Shown: positions 9,355-20,566 of the stretch, in pieces
How the letters are laid out: each line of letters opens with the position of its first letter
How positions within the stretch are numbered: the first letter of the stretch is position 1
Assembly (NCBI GenBank): GCA_003254905.1
Contig: QANU01055021.1
Span: 1-64,000 of the forward strand
Direction of reading: 5' to 3'
DNA: 64,000 bases
Source of the DNA: Nissolia schottii
Taxonomy: Eukaryota > Streptophyta > Magnoliopsida > Fabales > Fabaceae
The notes under the pieces: model-generated
What the model saw: the letters and a program-made list of their open reading frames with translations, nothing else
What the model was told of the DNA's origin: nothing
Databases searched by the model: none
Position numbers and translations under genes: made by a program

Positions 9355-11885
9355 AGAGCTGTGTTACACGTACACCATAAAACCATACACCATACATACA
9401 CCCATATTATATTACAGTGGGCTCCTCAAAATAACCACCCGCTAACCTCTCTCTCCCACTCTTACTCACTAGCGCGTCCCACACACGCGCAACATTCAAA
9501 CTTCATTTTCCTTGCCTCGAAAATAATGATTGCACCACAATAAAGTTTCATCTCTCTCTTCGATCTCTCATCCCTCTCATCAACTCTCGTCGATCTCTCT
9601 TCACTCTCGTCTCTCTTCAGCAAATACATCGTGCTCATTGCACAAATATGTAGCAATCTCAAAGAAACAAACGTTGGTAAGTGCATCGAAGCTGAGTTCA
9701 CCTTTTTTGCTTTTGAATTAAATTTGTTGATGAATGTATGTCTGAATGGGTTTAGTGGAAACACAAAACATTGTGTAAAACGTTGTGAACTGCATCAATG
9801 TTGTAAACAGTACTTAATGTTTGTGCACATCGTTATCTAATGTTTATGCACATCGTCATCTAATGTTTGTGCAAAACGTCATATAAAGTTTGTGCACCCT
9901 AATCAGACATCATATTCTGCACTATTATTTTACTATACATTAAGTATTATGCATATATGTAAAGTTTATGCATTATAATATATATATAAGTGTTAGTAAA
10001 ATCTTTTGAATTAAATTAGTGATGTTAATTGTTCATTGCTGTAGAAAATGGCTCCTCCACAATCACTCGAAGGGGCATCTGTTGCTAGTCACGCCTGCAA
10101 ATATGCTTCACACAAACCAACACGAGTTCAAAGTTTGTGCACGGTGTCATGTAAAGTTTGTGTATCTGTTGCTGTAAAGTTTGTGCATCGTCTGGTCAAC
10201 CACTATTGGTTTACTACTCACGCATGACAGTCGACTTCCACACCAAGAAGGTTCTGGTAAAAGCACAGTGTAGTTGTTATGGAAGAAGCACAAACTGAAA
10301 TTGATGTAACCTACGATAATGATACACAAACCAGATATGGTTTTTGGTTTAGGGATTAGGGTTTATGCAACTTGGTTTATCTAAACTAATTGTTATAGAA
10401 TTTGTCCATTAAATTTGAGTAAAATGTTCATGAAAAGATCCTGCAAAGTAATCCTTGTTTCGTTCTTTTGTTTTGATACATCGTGATTGCGCATCAGTAC
10501 ATACAAAGTTTGTGTTATATTGACCCTAATGTTTGTGCTATAGGGGGTATAAAGTTTGTGCAATCAAATATGCCGAATCCTCTACTAAAAAAAAATACCA
10601 CTCCATGTACATACAATATACGACAATGTTTGTGCACAGCATGATATAATGTTTGTGTGTATGCCAGTTTAAAGTTTGTGCACTTTATAATACATCCGAT
10701 CTTTATAATACATTATGCACAACACATCAAGTAGTGTTTATTCATGAGAATATATATAAAAAGTTTGGGTCAAAAATATTTATATTATTTATGCATTAAT
10801 TGTTGATAGGTTGAGAAATCTTTATAATACATTATGCACAACACATAAGCAAAAGGGATTGTAGCATGTTGACAATGTTTGTGCACAACATGATATAATG
10901 TTTGTGCATATGCCCGCTTAAAGTTTGTGCACTTTATAATACATCAGAATCTTTATAATACATTATGCACAACACATAAGCAACAGGGACTGAGGCCTGT
11001 GGACAATGTTTGTGCACAATATCATATAATGTTTGTGCATATGCCCGTTTAAAGTTTATGCACCTTATAATATATCATAATCTTTATAATACATTATGCA
11101 CAACGCATCAAGTAGTATTTATTCATGTGAATATATAAAAAGTTTGTGTCAAAATATTTATATTGTTTATGCATTAATTGTTGAAAGATTGAGAAATCTT
11201 TATAATACATTATGCACAACACATAAGCAACAGGAGCTGAGGCCTGTGGACAATGTTTGTGCACAATATCATATAATGTTTGTGCATATGCCAATTTAAA
11301 GTTTGTGCACTTTATAATACATCAGAATCTTTACAATACATTATGCACAACACATAAGCAACAGGGGTTGAGGCTTATTGATAATGTTTGTGTACATGTC
11401 CATCTAATGCTTGTGCATATGTCCATTTAAAGTTTGTGCAATCAATCTTCTGTGATATTCGCCATTGATGAATGTGCATTAGATCATACAAAGCTTCAGA
11501 ACACTAGAATTTCACAGAAACGTAAGGAATAACACTCTCAATCGAAATCAACACAAAAAATGCAGAACAATTAACATGGTTCTCTTCAGTGCCATTTTCG
11601 ATCAACAACAAATTTCGATTATGATTGTCAACGTTACATTGCGTAGGTTCTTTCGATTTTCATGCTGCTATCGGTTGAAACGAGCTCGCGATTTTGGTTC
11701 TGTGCATTGGATCTCAAATTCTGTATTCTGTTACGTAATGACACTGACTACATTGGGCAAACTCACGTGGAAGAAGCATTTACAACATATAGTATAATCC
11801 GTATTAAATGAGATTGATACTGTATAAATGGGAGGTGTATATACGGGTGTATGGAATATAGGTGTATACATAGAATTTGCGATTA
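9355..11885. mobile_element. Non-autonomous DNA element with TACACC-rich inverted ends
   Basis: The left end (from GTGTTACACGTACACC and CCATACACCATACATACACC) and the reverse complement of the right end (GTATACACC, CCATACACCCGTATATACACC) are imperfect inverted repeats of about 45 bp. The interior has a CT-rich block (9540-9620), an ATGGCTCC start in good context at about 10050, and the large TTTGTGCA array. No transposase is encoded. A 240-bp relative lies at 26512-26755, and isolated TTTGTGCA motifs recur near 20885 and 24480. The superfamily is not clear; I did not find a convincing target-site duplication. Confidence 0.55.
9815..11450. repeat. TTTGTGCA minisatellite with higher-order units
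   Basis: The octamer TTTGTGCA (mostly as AATGTTTGTGCA or AAAGTTTGTGCA) occurs about 30 times. In 10700-11450 it is organised in units of about 118 and 130 bp that share TTTATAATACATTATGCACA, at about 10701, 10819, 10951, 11081, 11198 and 11327. A higher-order unit of about 375-380 bp is visible (10735 and 11107 both begin TCAAGTAGT and continue alike for about 90 bp). Confidence 0.85.
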
Positions 11886-12762
11886 TTTAAATAGGGGGTT
11901 GATGACACAAGTCATGCATGTTGACAATATGTTTAGTTACTGGTGCCAAATAATAAACCAATTCAATCGTCTGTTTGAAATCATTAATTTAGCATAAAAG
12001 ACAACACATTAAAACAATATATAAGAGTATTCATTAAGATAACAAACCGTGTGATCTTTGCTACTATGGTTAAAAGAAAAGATTAATTAAGACTGATATT
12101 CATCCTATTAATTCTGTGTGGTATATACTATCTACTAAACATCATTTAAGCAGTGGTTTTTCTTTTTTAAAAAAAAATTATCCAGTTTGACTTCTTTTTT
12201 TTAAAATAATGATGAGATATGCTTCAATTTGATTGGATGAAATCCTCTTAATTTGTTCGCTCTTCGTAATGTCAATTGCCCCAACAACAAACTTAAGGCA
12301 TCTTTTGATGAAATGCGCAAAAAGACTATTTTGATAAATGATGCTTTCTGAATATTTGTCTCATCATGAATTACTAAACTGTTGTGTACAAGGATTACAA
12401 ACCTATGTTTGTAGTAATGCTGGAAAATTAATATATTATTGTGGTTGCATAACTATATTTACCATTCGACTCAAAACTATATTTACCGTTTCACTAATTG
12501 TAATTTATATAAACAAAAAAATAATATCTCTTTCCAAGAGTGTGTGTATATATATATAACCATCAATATTATATTATAATTATAATTAGAAGACTATCAT
12601 AACCCACTGCACATTTACGCAGGTTTATCTGCTAGTTCTTCTCTAAAGAGAAGTTTTTCGTTATTGTAATGGATAAAGTGTGACTTTTTGAAATGAAAAG
12701 CGTGAGACCTTTTAACCGAACGAAAAAACAAAAAAAGACAATAGAAGTGCTAACGGAATTGG
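11886..12762. other. AT-rich DNA and SCPL 3' flank
   Basis: No gene seen up to about 12600. From 12648 the sequence is the copied 3' flank shared with 8448-8588 and probably the 3' UTR of the carboxypeptidase-like gene. Confidence 0.5.
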
Positions 12763-14163
12763 TTAGATAGGGAAGCCAGCAAGCCACTTGGAAATCATAG
12801 CTAAACATTCCTTGGGCTTGTACTCAGGCGCGGTGTGACCCCCTCCCTGCAAATTAGCAAAGTTCAAATCATCAATTGATGTAGTATTTGTCTATAAGAA
12901 ATCATGGCATATATGTTTTAAATCTTGCCTTCACAGTTGCATACACTAAGCTGTAATTCTTGTGAGTATACTGCAATGTATATCTACAGAACAAAAAAAG
13001 ATAAATCAAGAAATGTGAGTTTGTCAATTTGATGAAAAATTGCTAAAACAAATATGAAATTAAATCAATAAATGAAAAAAAATGAGGACGAGAGGCTGTT
13101 AAGAATAGAAGTGAAGCTTCAACATGGAAATTGATCAACTTACCCTCCCACTTGTCCATCTACATACCATGGTTCCCAGTCTCGTTTGACCGACAAATTT
13201 AGAGATTTTATCCATCCCATTGTGCTCACATATGGAACTATTCCATCATGGTCTCCGCTGAAAACGTGAATTAAAAAGTTAGTTGGGTGGGTTCAATATT
13301 TGATGTGAGTAATTTTTTCAAGTCACTTAGTATACTAATAAAAAGGGGGGGGGGGGGGCTCAATCATGTAAAACCTAAGAGTTGTGACCTGGGGTGTAAA
13401 TAGCTTTGAGGTACCTGTAAATCAGAACTTTGTAGTCTTTCTTGATTAGATACTCGTGATATGGCAGACTGCTTGTGATATCATAGGTATAGACTACAGA
13501 TACACTCGCATTGCATCTCGTCCAATCCTTCTTGGTTCCCTGATACAAATTTTTCACCAGCAAAGTTAAGTTTGGAATTGGTCTATATTTGAATAACCTT
13601 TATGCATCCACACTAAAATTAACAATGTGCAAAATCTGAATCATAATTCAGTTTAATATAGATGGTCTATATAAGTATAGCATGCAAATAGTATAATTCA
13701 CAACATTTTCCCATGATTGCCAATTAATCACCATATATACCTTCCGAATATGAAGTGCTGTTTGGACTTCTTCATTGTTAGCCCAGATGTAAGAGAAGAC
13801 GTAGTTGTAATTCTACAACAAAAGTAGTTTACATTAGTTGAAAGTAGCATTATCTTAATTTTTATCAATTTTATTAATGAGTTGTTATATTTGTTCTCAA
13901 AGTCTTTCAATTAATCTACCAATTTAAGCCCAATGTATATCATAAGACATGAAATTAGCTGCGTGAGGATCAATTTTACCCGACACCATCGTCCAGGGTG
14001 CTGAAAACTGCTAGGAAGGAGGAGCTTCAAGTAATTATCCTGTGTTAGAACAAGAGGATCCCATCCAGATAGCTTTGGTTTTGGGGCATTAAAAACACAG
14101 TTAGGTTCTAATATCTGCGCTGTATAAATCATCTTAACGCACTGCAAAATTCAAAATTGAAAG

Positions 14164-14204
<41 letters not shown>

Positions 14205-14588
14205 NNNNNNNNNNNNNNNNNNNNNNNNNNNNNNNNNNNNNNNNNNNNNNNNNNNNNNNNNNNNNNNNNNNNNNNNNNNNNNNNNNNNNNNNNNNNNNNN
14301 NNNNNNNNNNNNNNNNNNNNNNNNNNNNNNNNNNNNNNNNNNNNNNNNNNNNNNNNNNNNNNNNNNNNNNNNNNNNNNNNNNNNNNNNNNNNNNNNNNNN
14401 NNNNNNNNNNNNNNNNNNNNNNNNNNNNNNNNNNNNNNNNNNNNNNNNNNNNNNNNNNNNNNNNNNNNNNNNNNNNNNNNNNNNNNNNNNNNNNNNNNNN
14501 NNNNNNNNNNNNNNNNNNNNNNNNNNNNNNNNNNNNNNNNNNNNNNNNNNNNNNNNNNNNNNNNNNNNNNNNNNNNNNNNNNNNNNNN

Positions 14589-14624
<36 letters not shown>

Positions 14625-16953
14625 ATATTTGTCATCAAATATAATGATTTCCACGGCGCCAACTTTGTTAATTTAAGAATAATAACGGAAATGTGCCTAC
14701 CTCTGACACAACTTGAAGATTCTCCAAGCATGCACCATTGCTTGGGTCTACATTTATGTATTCGCCTTTGCAATTTCGTTTGGTTGACTTCAATTTATAT
14801 GAGCACACAATTAGAACATAATACTATAAGATATCAGAATGTATGAACTATGAAAGCTTTATTATATCGATAGATATCAAGCAAACAATATCTGGCGTCA
14901 AGCTTTGCACCTCGTAGAGCTTGTCCGATATAAGCCCTGTTCTGTGATAAAATTGAGTTCGCCAATTTTCATCAATAGATACATTTGTCACGGGGTTTCC
15001 GAGTATATATCCCTGTTTTCGTACCAGCAGATAAGTCTTCTTTCTTGCAATAGAAATGAGATACTAGCGAAGCAAAGGAAAGAAAATGAAGAATGAAATA
15101 CATGAAAGGGGTTGCACCTGAAGATTCATTAGTGGCTTGTGTCCAGCCTCGTTTCCTTCAAGTGCAACAAGTAAAGATGATGAAGAACATGACAAGCTTT
15201 TAATCAACGGATATGCTTTGTACTCTAAAATATGCAGTCATGCGATATGTTATGTGTTACATAATTGTTGGAATAGCACATGTGCGCGTGCTGTGTAAAA
15301 GTCCCACATCGGAGGCATGGCAAAAAGAATGAAAAAAATTAACAATGGGCTAAGTCACTTGTGCTTTTGGCTTACATGGGCTAAGTTACTTAGATTTCAT
15401 ATCATCTAGGCTCTATCCAATTATGCCACACACACCTTCACCTCCATCATGGCAACACTATACACAAAGTCCATGTCGTTCAAGCCCAATATTTGGAAAT
15501 TTGGAAGTTTGAATCGTTGAATGGAGGTTGACCAAAAAAAGAAAATTGAATGTGAAATTCTTGAAGTGTGATTTCTTCTTCTCTATTTTTCAAAATCTTA
15601 AACATGAAAATTAGTTGTTGACTGTTTGAAGTTCTAGCACAATCCACGTAACTTGACACACGTCAAAAATTGATTTACAATACTTAAGGTGAGAAATATT
15701 CATCCAAGAATTTGTTGATTCAATGACGTGCATTCTTCTAAGCTTGGAACGATACACGTTATTCATTGTTTACAGATGTCATCTTTTATGTCCCCTGTTG
15801 AGAAATAAATGACTCAGGCTGGTCCATCTTATGATAATAATTTAGCAAAACGAAGCACCGGTGATTAACAAATGTTCATGAAATAACTACTCTATACATA
15901 ATTGGCCATTTACCATCAGATATCTCCTTGACAATGATAGGGAGGACAATGCCTGAATAAGAATCGCCAGCTATGTAGAGCGGATTCTTGAGGAACTGGG
16001 GATGGGACAGTAGCCACTGCATGTAAACAGCTTAATGTGGTGCATGTTAACTTGCAATATTTATATTCGGGTTAATTCATCTTTTTCTCCCCTTAATTAC
16101 CTTCTGCAGAAACTCGTATGTTTGTGCAGCTGATAATGTATCACTGACTTCATAAGCCTCCCAATTTGTTGCATAAGAGAATCCAGTACCAACAGGCGCT
16201 TCTATAAATATCAGGCTAGCTACCTGAAAATAAAAATCATTTGCAAGTAATCATTTTGTTGTTTGATAACTCCTGATTAGCGAGTCACATGCACAAACCT
16301 TTGTCCATGAGTATGGATTCAACTTCAGCGTTGGTAATCGTCCGCTACCACTTGATTCGGCATAATCAAACATCAGAGGACCTGTAACAAAGTAAAGTTT
16401 TCTATACATCCGGTGGTCTAGTCTATATGATTTCCCTTTACACGTAAGTGCATTCATGTGCATATAATTCTGAATGAGACTGGCTTGGCTTCATTAATCA
16501 ATTATGCATGACGGAACTATTAGAGTTTTATTAATTAGTACATGCAATTTACCATCCTCAGCCGGAACAAGTTGTGTGACAGGGTGGGTTCATACCTACT
16601 TCAAAGACTAGGCCAGAAAAGCCAGAACAACCAGGGCCACCAGTGAGCCAAAGCATGAGAGGAGCATCCTCTGGATTCCTCTCTGATTCAATGAAGTAAT
16701 AATATAGCTGGATGGTGTCTAAGTGGCCTACACCCACGTAGCTTAGTAATGAAAATTAACAAAATGTCAATTGATAGCATCAAAATGAGTTCAACATGTA
16801 AAACTTTACAGGAAAGGAAAATGGAAAATTCAAAATTACTAACCCAGTTTCAAGGTTGAAAGGAAGTTTGCCAGGAAAGCCTGGGAGGGTCTCAACGGGT
16901 TGAGAAAGCACATGATTGGAAGTGATGAGAAGAATGAGAATGAGAAGCATCAT
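12763..16953 (-). CDS. Serine carboxypeptidase-like protein (SCPL clade I)
   Basis: Fourteen coding exons join in frame to 467 residues: 16844-16953, 16596-16741, 16299-16381, 16101-16223, 15914-16016, 15118-15155, 14911-15012, 14701-14787, 13980-14141, 13741-13812, 13415-13539, 13144-13257, 12929-12983, 12763-12846. The N-terminus [17 protein letters not shown] is a signal peptide, so the protein enters the secretory pathway. Oxyanion-hole motif [10 protein letters not shown] is in exon 2; catalytic Ser173 lies in GDSYSG, Asp388 in SGDHDGIVP, His444 in GGGHTAP. GDSYSG in place of GESYxG and the overall pattern fit the clade whose characterised members are acyltransferases using glucose esters in specialised metabolism; hydrolase activity cannot be excluded. 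The last intron has a GC donor (AAG|GCAAGA). Intron 8 carries the assembly gap inside an (AT)n tract. The substrate is unknown. Confidence 0.93.
14205..14588. other. Assembly gap within an (AT)n tract
   Basis: 384 N, flanked on both sides by TA dinucleotide repeat (14167-14204 and 14589-14626). It lies in intron 8 of the carboxypeptidase-like gene, so no coding sequence need be missing. ORFs that run through it are artefacts. Confidence 0.97.
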
Positions 16954-17312
16954 TTTATGCAGTGTAGTTGTGTATCAAAATCAAATGGCAAGGTGCTGTT
17001 TTCTGAATATGATAGGTACTAGTTCCCACTGCCTCCGCTTAAAAGGAGGTGAAAATATCATGTAATTGAAAAATGAAAAGAACGTTAAATATAAATGTCA
17101 GAGTCAACTATGAAAAAGGTAGCTGAGGACTCACTTATGCAGCCTCAACAATCAACACCCCCATCTAACGTTCTTCAAATTTAATTATTTTGTTTGTATC
17201 ACTGTGCTAACAAAATTACTGTGAAGAGGGACATGTGTGCTGCTGAGAATTAAGAAGATCATGGATACTCCAACCTACTGCGAGATATCTGAAGATATTT
17301 GGTGACTAGGTT

Positions 17313-17830
17313 GTTGGATCAATGCAAACAAGATTCGGTTGATTTTTTTCTGCCGTAAAACTGAAGTTACTAAAACATTGATGGAGAATCTTAATCCTGA
17401 TAACGCCATGGTGTGATACTAATTGTAGATAAAACAAAAGAGCGAGGAGAAGAATGACCGTCACTTTGCAATGACAACATATCATGCATAAACTATTCAA
17501 CAGTTAGAAGCGAAAAAGGAAACATATCTTAACATAAAACATTGCAATGACAGTATATACATATTTCATCAACTACAAAATCTTGTAACATTGTTTGAAG
17601 CGTAATGTCCAGGAAATTGCCAATTGCAAAATCAACATAAATACAACATATGCAAAACACATGGTAAAAATAATGGAAGCAGAGTAGGAATAGCTGAATA
17701 ACAAATCTAGAGAATTGCTTCAAGTGTCCTCTAGGTCAGACTGACGAGTCACTTTTTTTCTTTTTGTCTACCAGTGCCATGCAATGCAAGCATATCATCC
17801 TTCAATCTTCATGGATAAAAACATTGCCCC
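17313..17830. repeat. Duplicated segment, copy downstream of the PPR gene
   Basis: Shares GGATCAATGCAAACAAGATT, AAACATATCTT, AATACAACATATGCAAAA, AATAATGGAAGCA and ATATCATCCTTCAATC in the same order with 19828-20150, with indels. The PPR gene lies between the two copies. The far end of this copy (about 17788-17815) corresponds to the last codons and stop of the gene at 20105, so it is a partial copy of that gene's 3' end. The stretch 16954-17893 otherwise holds only the SCPL 5' flank and PPR 3' flank. Confidence 0.75.
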
Positions 17831-17893
17831 TTCATGAATATTCGTAAGGCATAATTGGTCTCCTTGGAAGCAGACTTCAGAGGAAAAAAGAAG

Positions 17894-19447
17894 TTAGGCT
17901 AAACCTGAAATCTCAGTTCGGCTCCCTGTTCTTTCATGAAATTCAATTGGTCGTCCAAACATGGCCATTTTCTGTGCCAAGTTTTGAAGGGTCTCATGTT
18001 TATTAGTTAGTTCCATGAGAACCTTGATCCTCTTAAAAGAAACATTACTCGGCCTCTGCCCCTTCTCAACCATCTGCAAGAAACATTTCTCTACCTCTGC
18101 CAACTTTCCCATATCACAAAGCAAGTCAAACAGCACATCAGAAACCAAGGTGTAGGACCCAAAACCTTTCTCCACCATGTCTCCCCACAACTGCAGCGCC
18201 ATCTCCACCTTCTCATGCTTCTTAAACAACCTAATCAAGAACATACAAGACTGCGTATTCGGAAGGCACCCAGCAGCCATCATCCTCCTGTACAAGTTCC
18301 AGGAGCTCTGCAAATCATTGGACCAGAAATAAACCCTAAAGAACAAATTGTAAGTAGTTGCATTCGGAGTCAACCCTTTACTCTCCATCTCCTCCACCAA
18401 ACCATATGCATTGCCAAGCCTCTTGGCAATGCAAAAGTTCCTGATGGCGGCATTGTACGCCGGAACATCAGGGTAGCACCCATACTCCTTCATCTCCTTC
18501 AAAACATCCCTAGCCTTATCCGGCTGACCTACCAACCCCAACCCGCCAATGATACTAGTATAAGTGATCACATCCGGCGACAACTCTCGGTCGCGCATTT
18601 CATCGAGCACCTTGTAAGCCTTGTCAATTTCCATGCCCTTGCAGTACACATCCACCAAACTGTTGTAGGTAACAACATCAGGCTCCACCCCCATTCTCTT
18701 CATCTCCTCGAAGAAACCCTCGGCATCCTCAGCGGTCTTCCATCCAGACAAGAGTATGTTAAAAGTCTGCAGATTCGGCCGAAAACTATGCTTCAAGCTT
18801 TGATACACGTTCCTAACATCCCTCATGCTCTTCTCCTGGCAAAGGGTCCTCAACAGCGCGTTGAAACAGTTGGCGTCGAATTCCGGCACCAGCTTCTTGA
18901 ACCTTCTGAAGGATTCAACGGTTTGCCGGACGGAGCAGACTTTGGCGATTCTGCCCAAAACAACCATGACGGTGCGTTGGGTGATGAGCGATCGATCTTC
19001 CTTCCGGGCTTGGAGTAGGAGGTCCCAGACGCGGTCGAACATGCGGCTCCGGCCGAGGATGTAGAGCATGGTGTCGAAGGAGAATGGAGTGTGGTAGAAG
19101 CCTTTCCTTCTGGCGGTGTAGAGGAAGAAGTCCAGGGTCTGTGAGGGGTTGGCGTGGCTGAAGCGGACCCTCTTGAGGACGCTGTCGATCAGGTCGTTGG
19201 AGAGGAAGACGCCGCTGGATTTCAGGGACTGCTTGAGGTCTGAGGCGGAGGTGCTGCTGCTGCTGATTATGCGGTAAACGGTTTCGACGTCGTCGTTTCG
19301 GTGGTTGGAGGTGAAGGAGCGAGAGAGGAAGAGGAGGAGCCACCGCCGGAATGGCGGCGATCCCGGTAGGAAACGCTTCTGCAACATGTGAGTGGCAAGG
19401 AGTGGGAGACGCACTGTACTAACAGAATGGAGGAAGGAATTAAACAT
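17894..19447 (-). CDS. Pentatricopeptide repeat protein, P class, probably mitochondrial
   Basis: Single-exon, 517 residues, starting at the ATG at 19447. PPR proteins bind organellar RNA and act in its processing, stability or translation. The N-terminal 45 residues are rich in Arg, Ser and Leu with few acidic residues (RFLPGSPPFRRWLLLFLSRS), as in a mitochondrial presequence. From about residue 110 to 480 there are roughly ten 35-residue repeats; clear ones begin NLQTFNILLSGWK, DVVTYNSLVDVYCKG, DVITYTSIIGGLG, DVPAYNAAIRNFC and NATTYNLFFRVYF. There are no E or DYW domains, so no editing deaminase is expected. The sequence (FLSNDLIDSVLKRVRFSH, LCQEKSMRDVRNVY) resembles the Arabidopsis At1g02420/At2g13420 group as far as I recall. 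Lack of introns is usual for the family. The gene sits between two copies of a local duplication. Confidence 0.95.
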   Translation of the reverse strand: MFNSFLHSVSTVRLPLLATHMLQKRFLPGSPPFRRWLLLFLSRSFTSNHRNDDVETVYRIISSSSTSASDLKQSLKSSGVFLSNDLIDSVLKRVRFSHANPSQTLDFFLYTARRKGFYHTPFSFDTMLYILGRSRMFDRVWDLLLQARKEDRSLITQRTVMVVLGRIAKVCSVRQTVESFRRFKKLVPEFDANCFNALLRTLCQEKSMRDVRNVYQSLKHSFRPNLQTFNILLSGWKTAEDAEGFFEEMKRMGVEPDVVTYNSLVDVYCKGMEIDKAYKVLDEMRDRELSPDVITYTSIIGGLGLVGQPDKARDVLKEMKEYGCYPDVPAYNAAIRNFCIAKRLGNAYGLVEEMESKGLTPNATTYNLFFRVYFWSNDLQSSWNLYRRMMAAGCLPNTQSCMFLIRLFKKHEKVEMALQLWGDMVEKGFGSYTLVSDVLFDLLCDMGKLAEVEKCFLQMVEKGQRPSNVSFKRIKVLMELTNKHETLQNLAQKMAMFGRPIEFHERTGSRTEISGLA

Positions 19448-19827
19448 GCTTTGAAATAACTAGTTACGGCCGCTGAGTCTATCAACGAGAATAACTGCAT
19501 ACACAAGGTGTAGGCTTAAGTGATATCAAGGCGCTTATCACTTGGACCAACTTATTGTTTCCTACTTGAAGAGAAGGGTTTATTTGAAGTTTGAATTCAT
19601 TTAAAGAAAAACAAAATTCTTTTTTTTATAATTTTAAAAATGTTTGGATACACCTTAAAATAATTTTTTATATGTTTTATTAAAAAAATACTCTAGTAAA
19701 AAAGGCTCTACTAAAAAATGTATTTTTATTATAAATCAATCCAAACCCACCATTTGCATATAATCTTGACTTTTTGATTTTTTTTTAACATGATTTTTGT
19801 AAGTTTATTTTTCACATTAGTCTTTGG

Positions 19828-19949
19828 TGGATCAATGCAAACAAGATTCGGTTTTGGTTTTGTTTTGCAATAAATACTAAATCATTTATTGCGAACCTCA
19901 ATGCTTAGATAAAATGGAAAACATATCTTGACATAACATATTTCAATGA

Positions 19950-19984
<35 letters not shown>

Positions 19985-20150
19985 GTATATCCACGAAATA
20001 GCCGATTGCAAAATTAAAATAATAAATACAACATATGCAAAAATACAAGGTAAAAATAATGGAAGCAAAGTAGGAATAGCTGAATGAGCCTTTGCATATT
20101 GATATCATCCTTCAATCCTCATTGGCAATGCATTGCTCCTTCTCCTAGGA
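19828..20150. repeat. Duplicated segment, copy upstream of the PPR gene
   Basis: Partner of 17313-17830. It contains a (TA)n tract at 19951-19976 absent from the other copy, and at its right end overlaps the last codons and stop of the gene at 20105-20566. The stretch 19448-19827 is the 5' flank of the PPR gene, AT-rich with nothing else seen. Confidence 0.75.
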
Positions 20151-20566
20151 TACAAATGCAAGAGATGAGTCTTGACATCCATTTGATCTTCCTCAAAACA
20201 GCAGGGTTGATCCTCTTCAATCCTCCCAATTTTTCTAACCTCAGTATTGTAGCTCATTCTCCTTCTGTTATATCCATACCCCACAAATGGTTGTTGCTGC
20301 CTTTGCCTATGCACAACAACCCTTTTTTCATTCTCCACATTCTTAACCTGCCCTTCATCACCGCTTGTCTTAGGCAATGATATAATGTGTTGAAGTGAAG
20401 GGCTGAGAGGTCCAACACCAACACCAGCACCACCATAGCCATGCCCATGCCCTCCAGCACATTCCACCACACCCTTCATGTACAATTGCCTCGCTTTGTT
20501 TAGAATTCTAAATGAGGCTAATAGGTATTGCTTTATCTTCCCCTGCTTGCTTCCTTCCTTTGTCAT
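20105..20566 (-). CDS. Plant protein of unknown function, 153 aa
   Basis: I take the ATG at 20566 (MTKEGSKQGKIKQYLLASF) as start; the open frame extends upstream only to a non-ATG codon. The N-terminus is basic and probably helical (ASFRILNKARQLYMKGVVEC), followed by a Gly/His-rich linker (GGHGHGYGGAGVGVGP), a basic stretch (RQRQQQ) and a conserved-looking C-terminal motif KIGRIEEDQPCCFEED at about residues 112-127. Together these recall small plant proteins with a 'RxLNKARxxYxKxxxEC' start and an acidic FEED end, for which I know no function. There is no signal peptide or membrane segment. No intron is needed. A partial copy of its 3' end lies near 17800. Real gene likely; function not assigned. 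Confidence 0.8.
   Translation of the reverse strand: MTKEGSKQGKIKQYLLASFRILNKARQLYMKGVVECAGGHGHGYGGAGVGVGPLSPSLQHIISLPKTSGDEGQVKNVENEKRVVVHRQRQQQPFVGYGYNRRRMSYNTEVRKIGRIEEDQPCCFEEDQMDVKTHLLHLYPRRRSNALPMRIEG

Noticed and set aside
14129-14846. Long ORFs of 167-229 residues on both strands
   Set aside because: They run through the N gap and (AT)n tract; the true coding here is SCPL exons 8 and 9.
15290-15330. TCCCACATCGG phrase as evidence for a TRIM or LTR in SCPL intron 5
   Set aside because: A common phrase in plant repeats, but no terminal repeats, primer site or target duplication could be found in the 758-bp intron.
18215-19018. 267-residue plus-strand ORF
   Set aside because: Antisense shadow of the PPR gene with no motif of its own.
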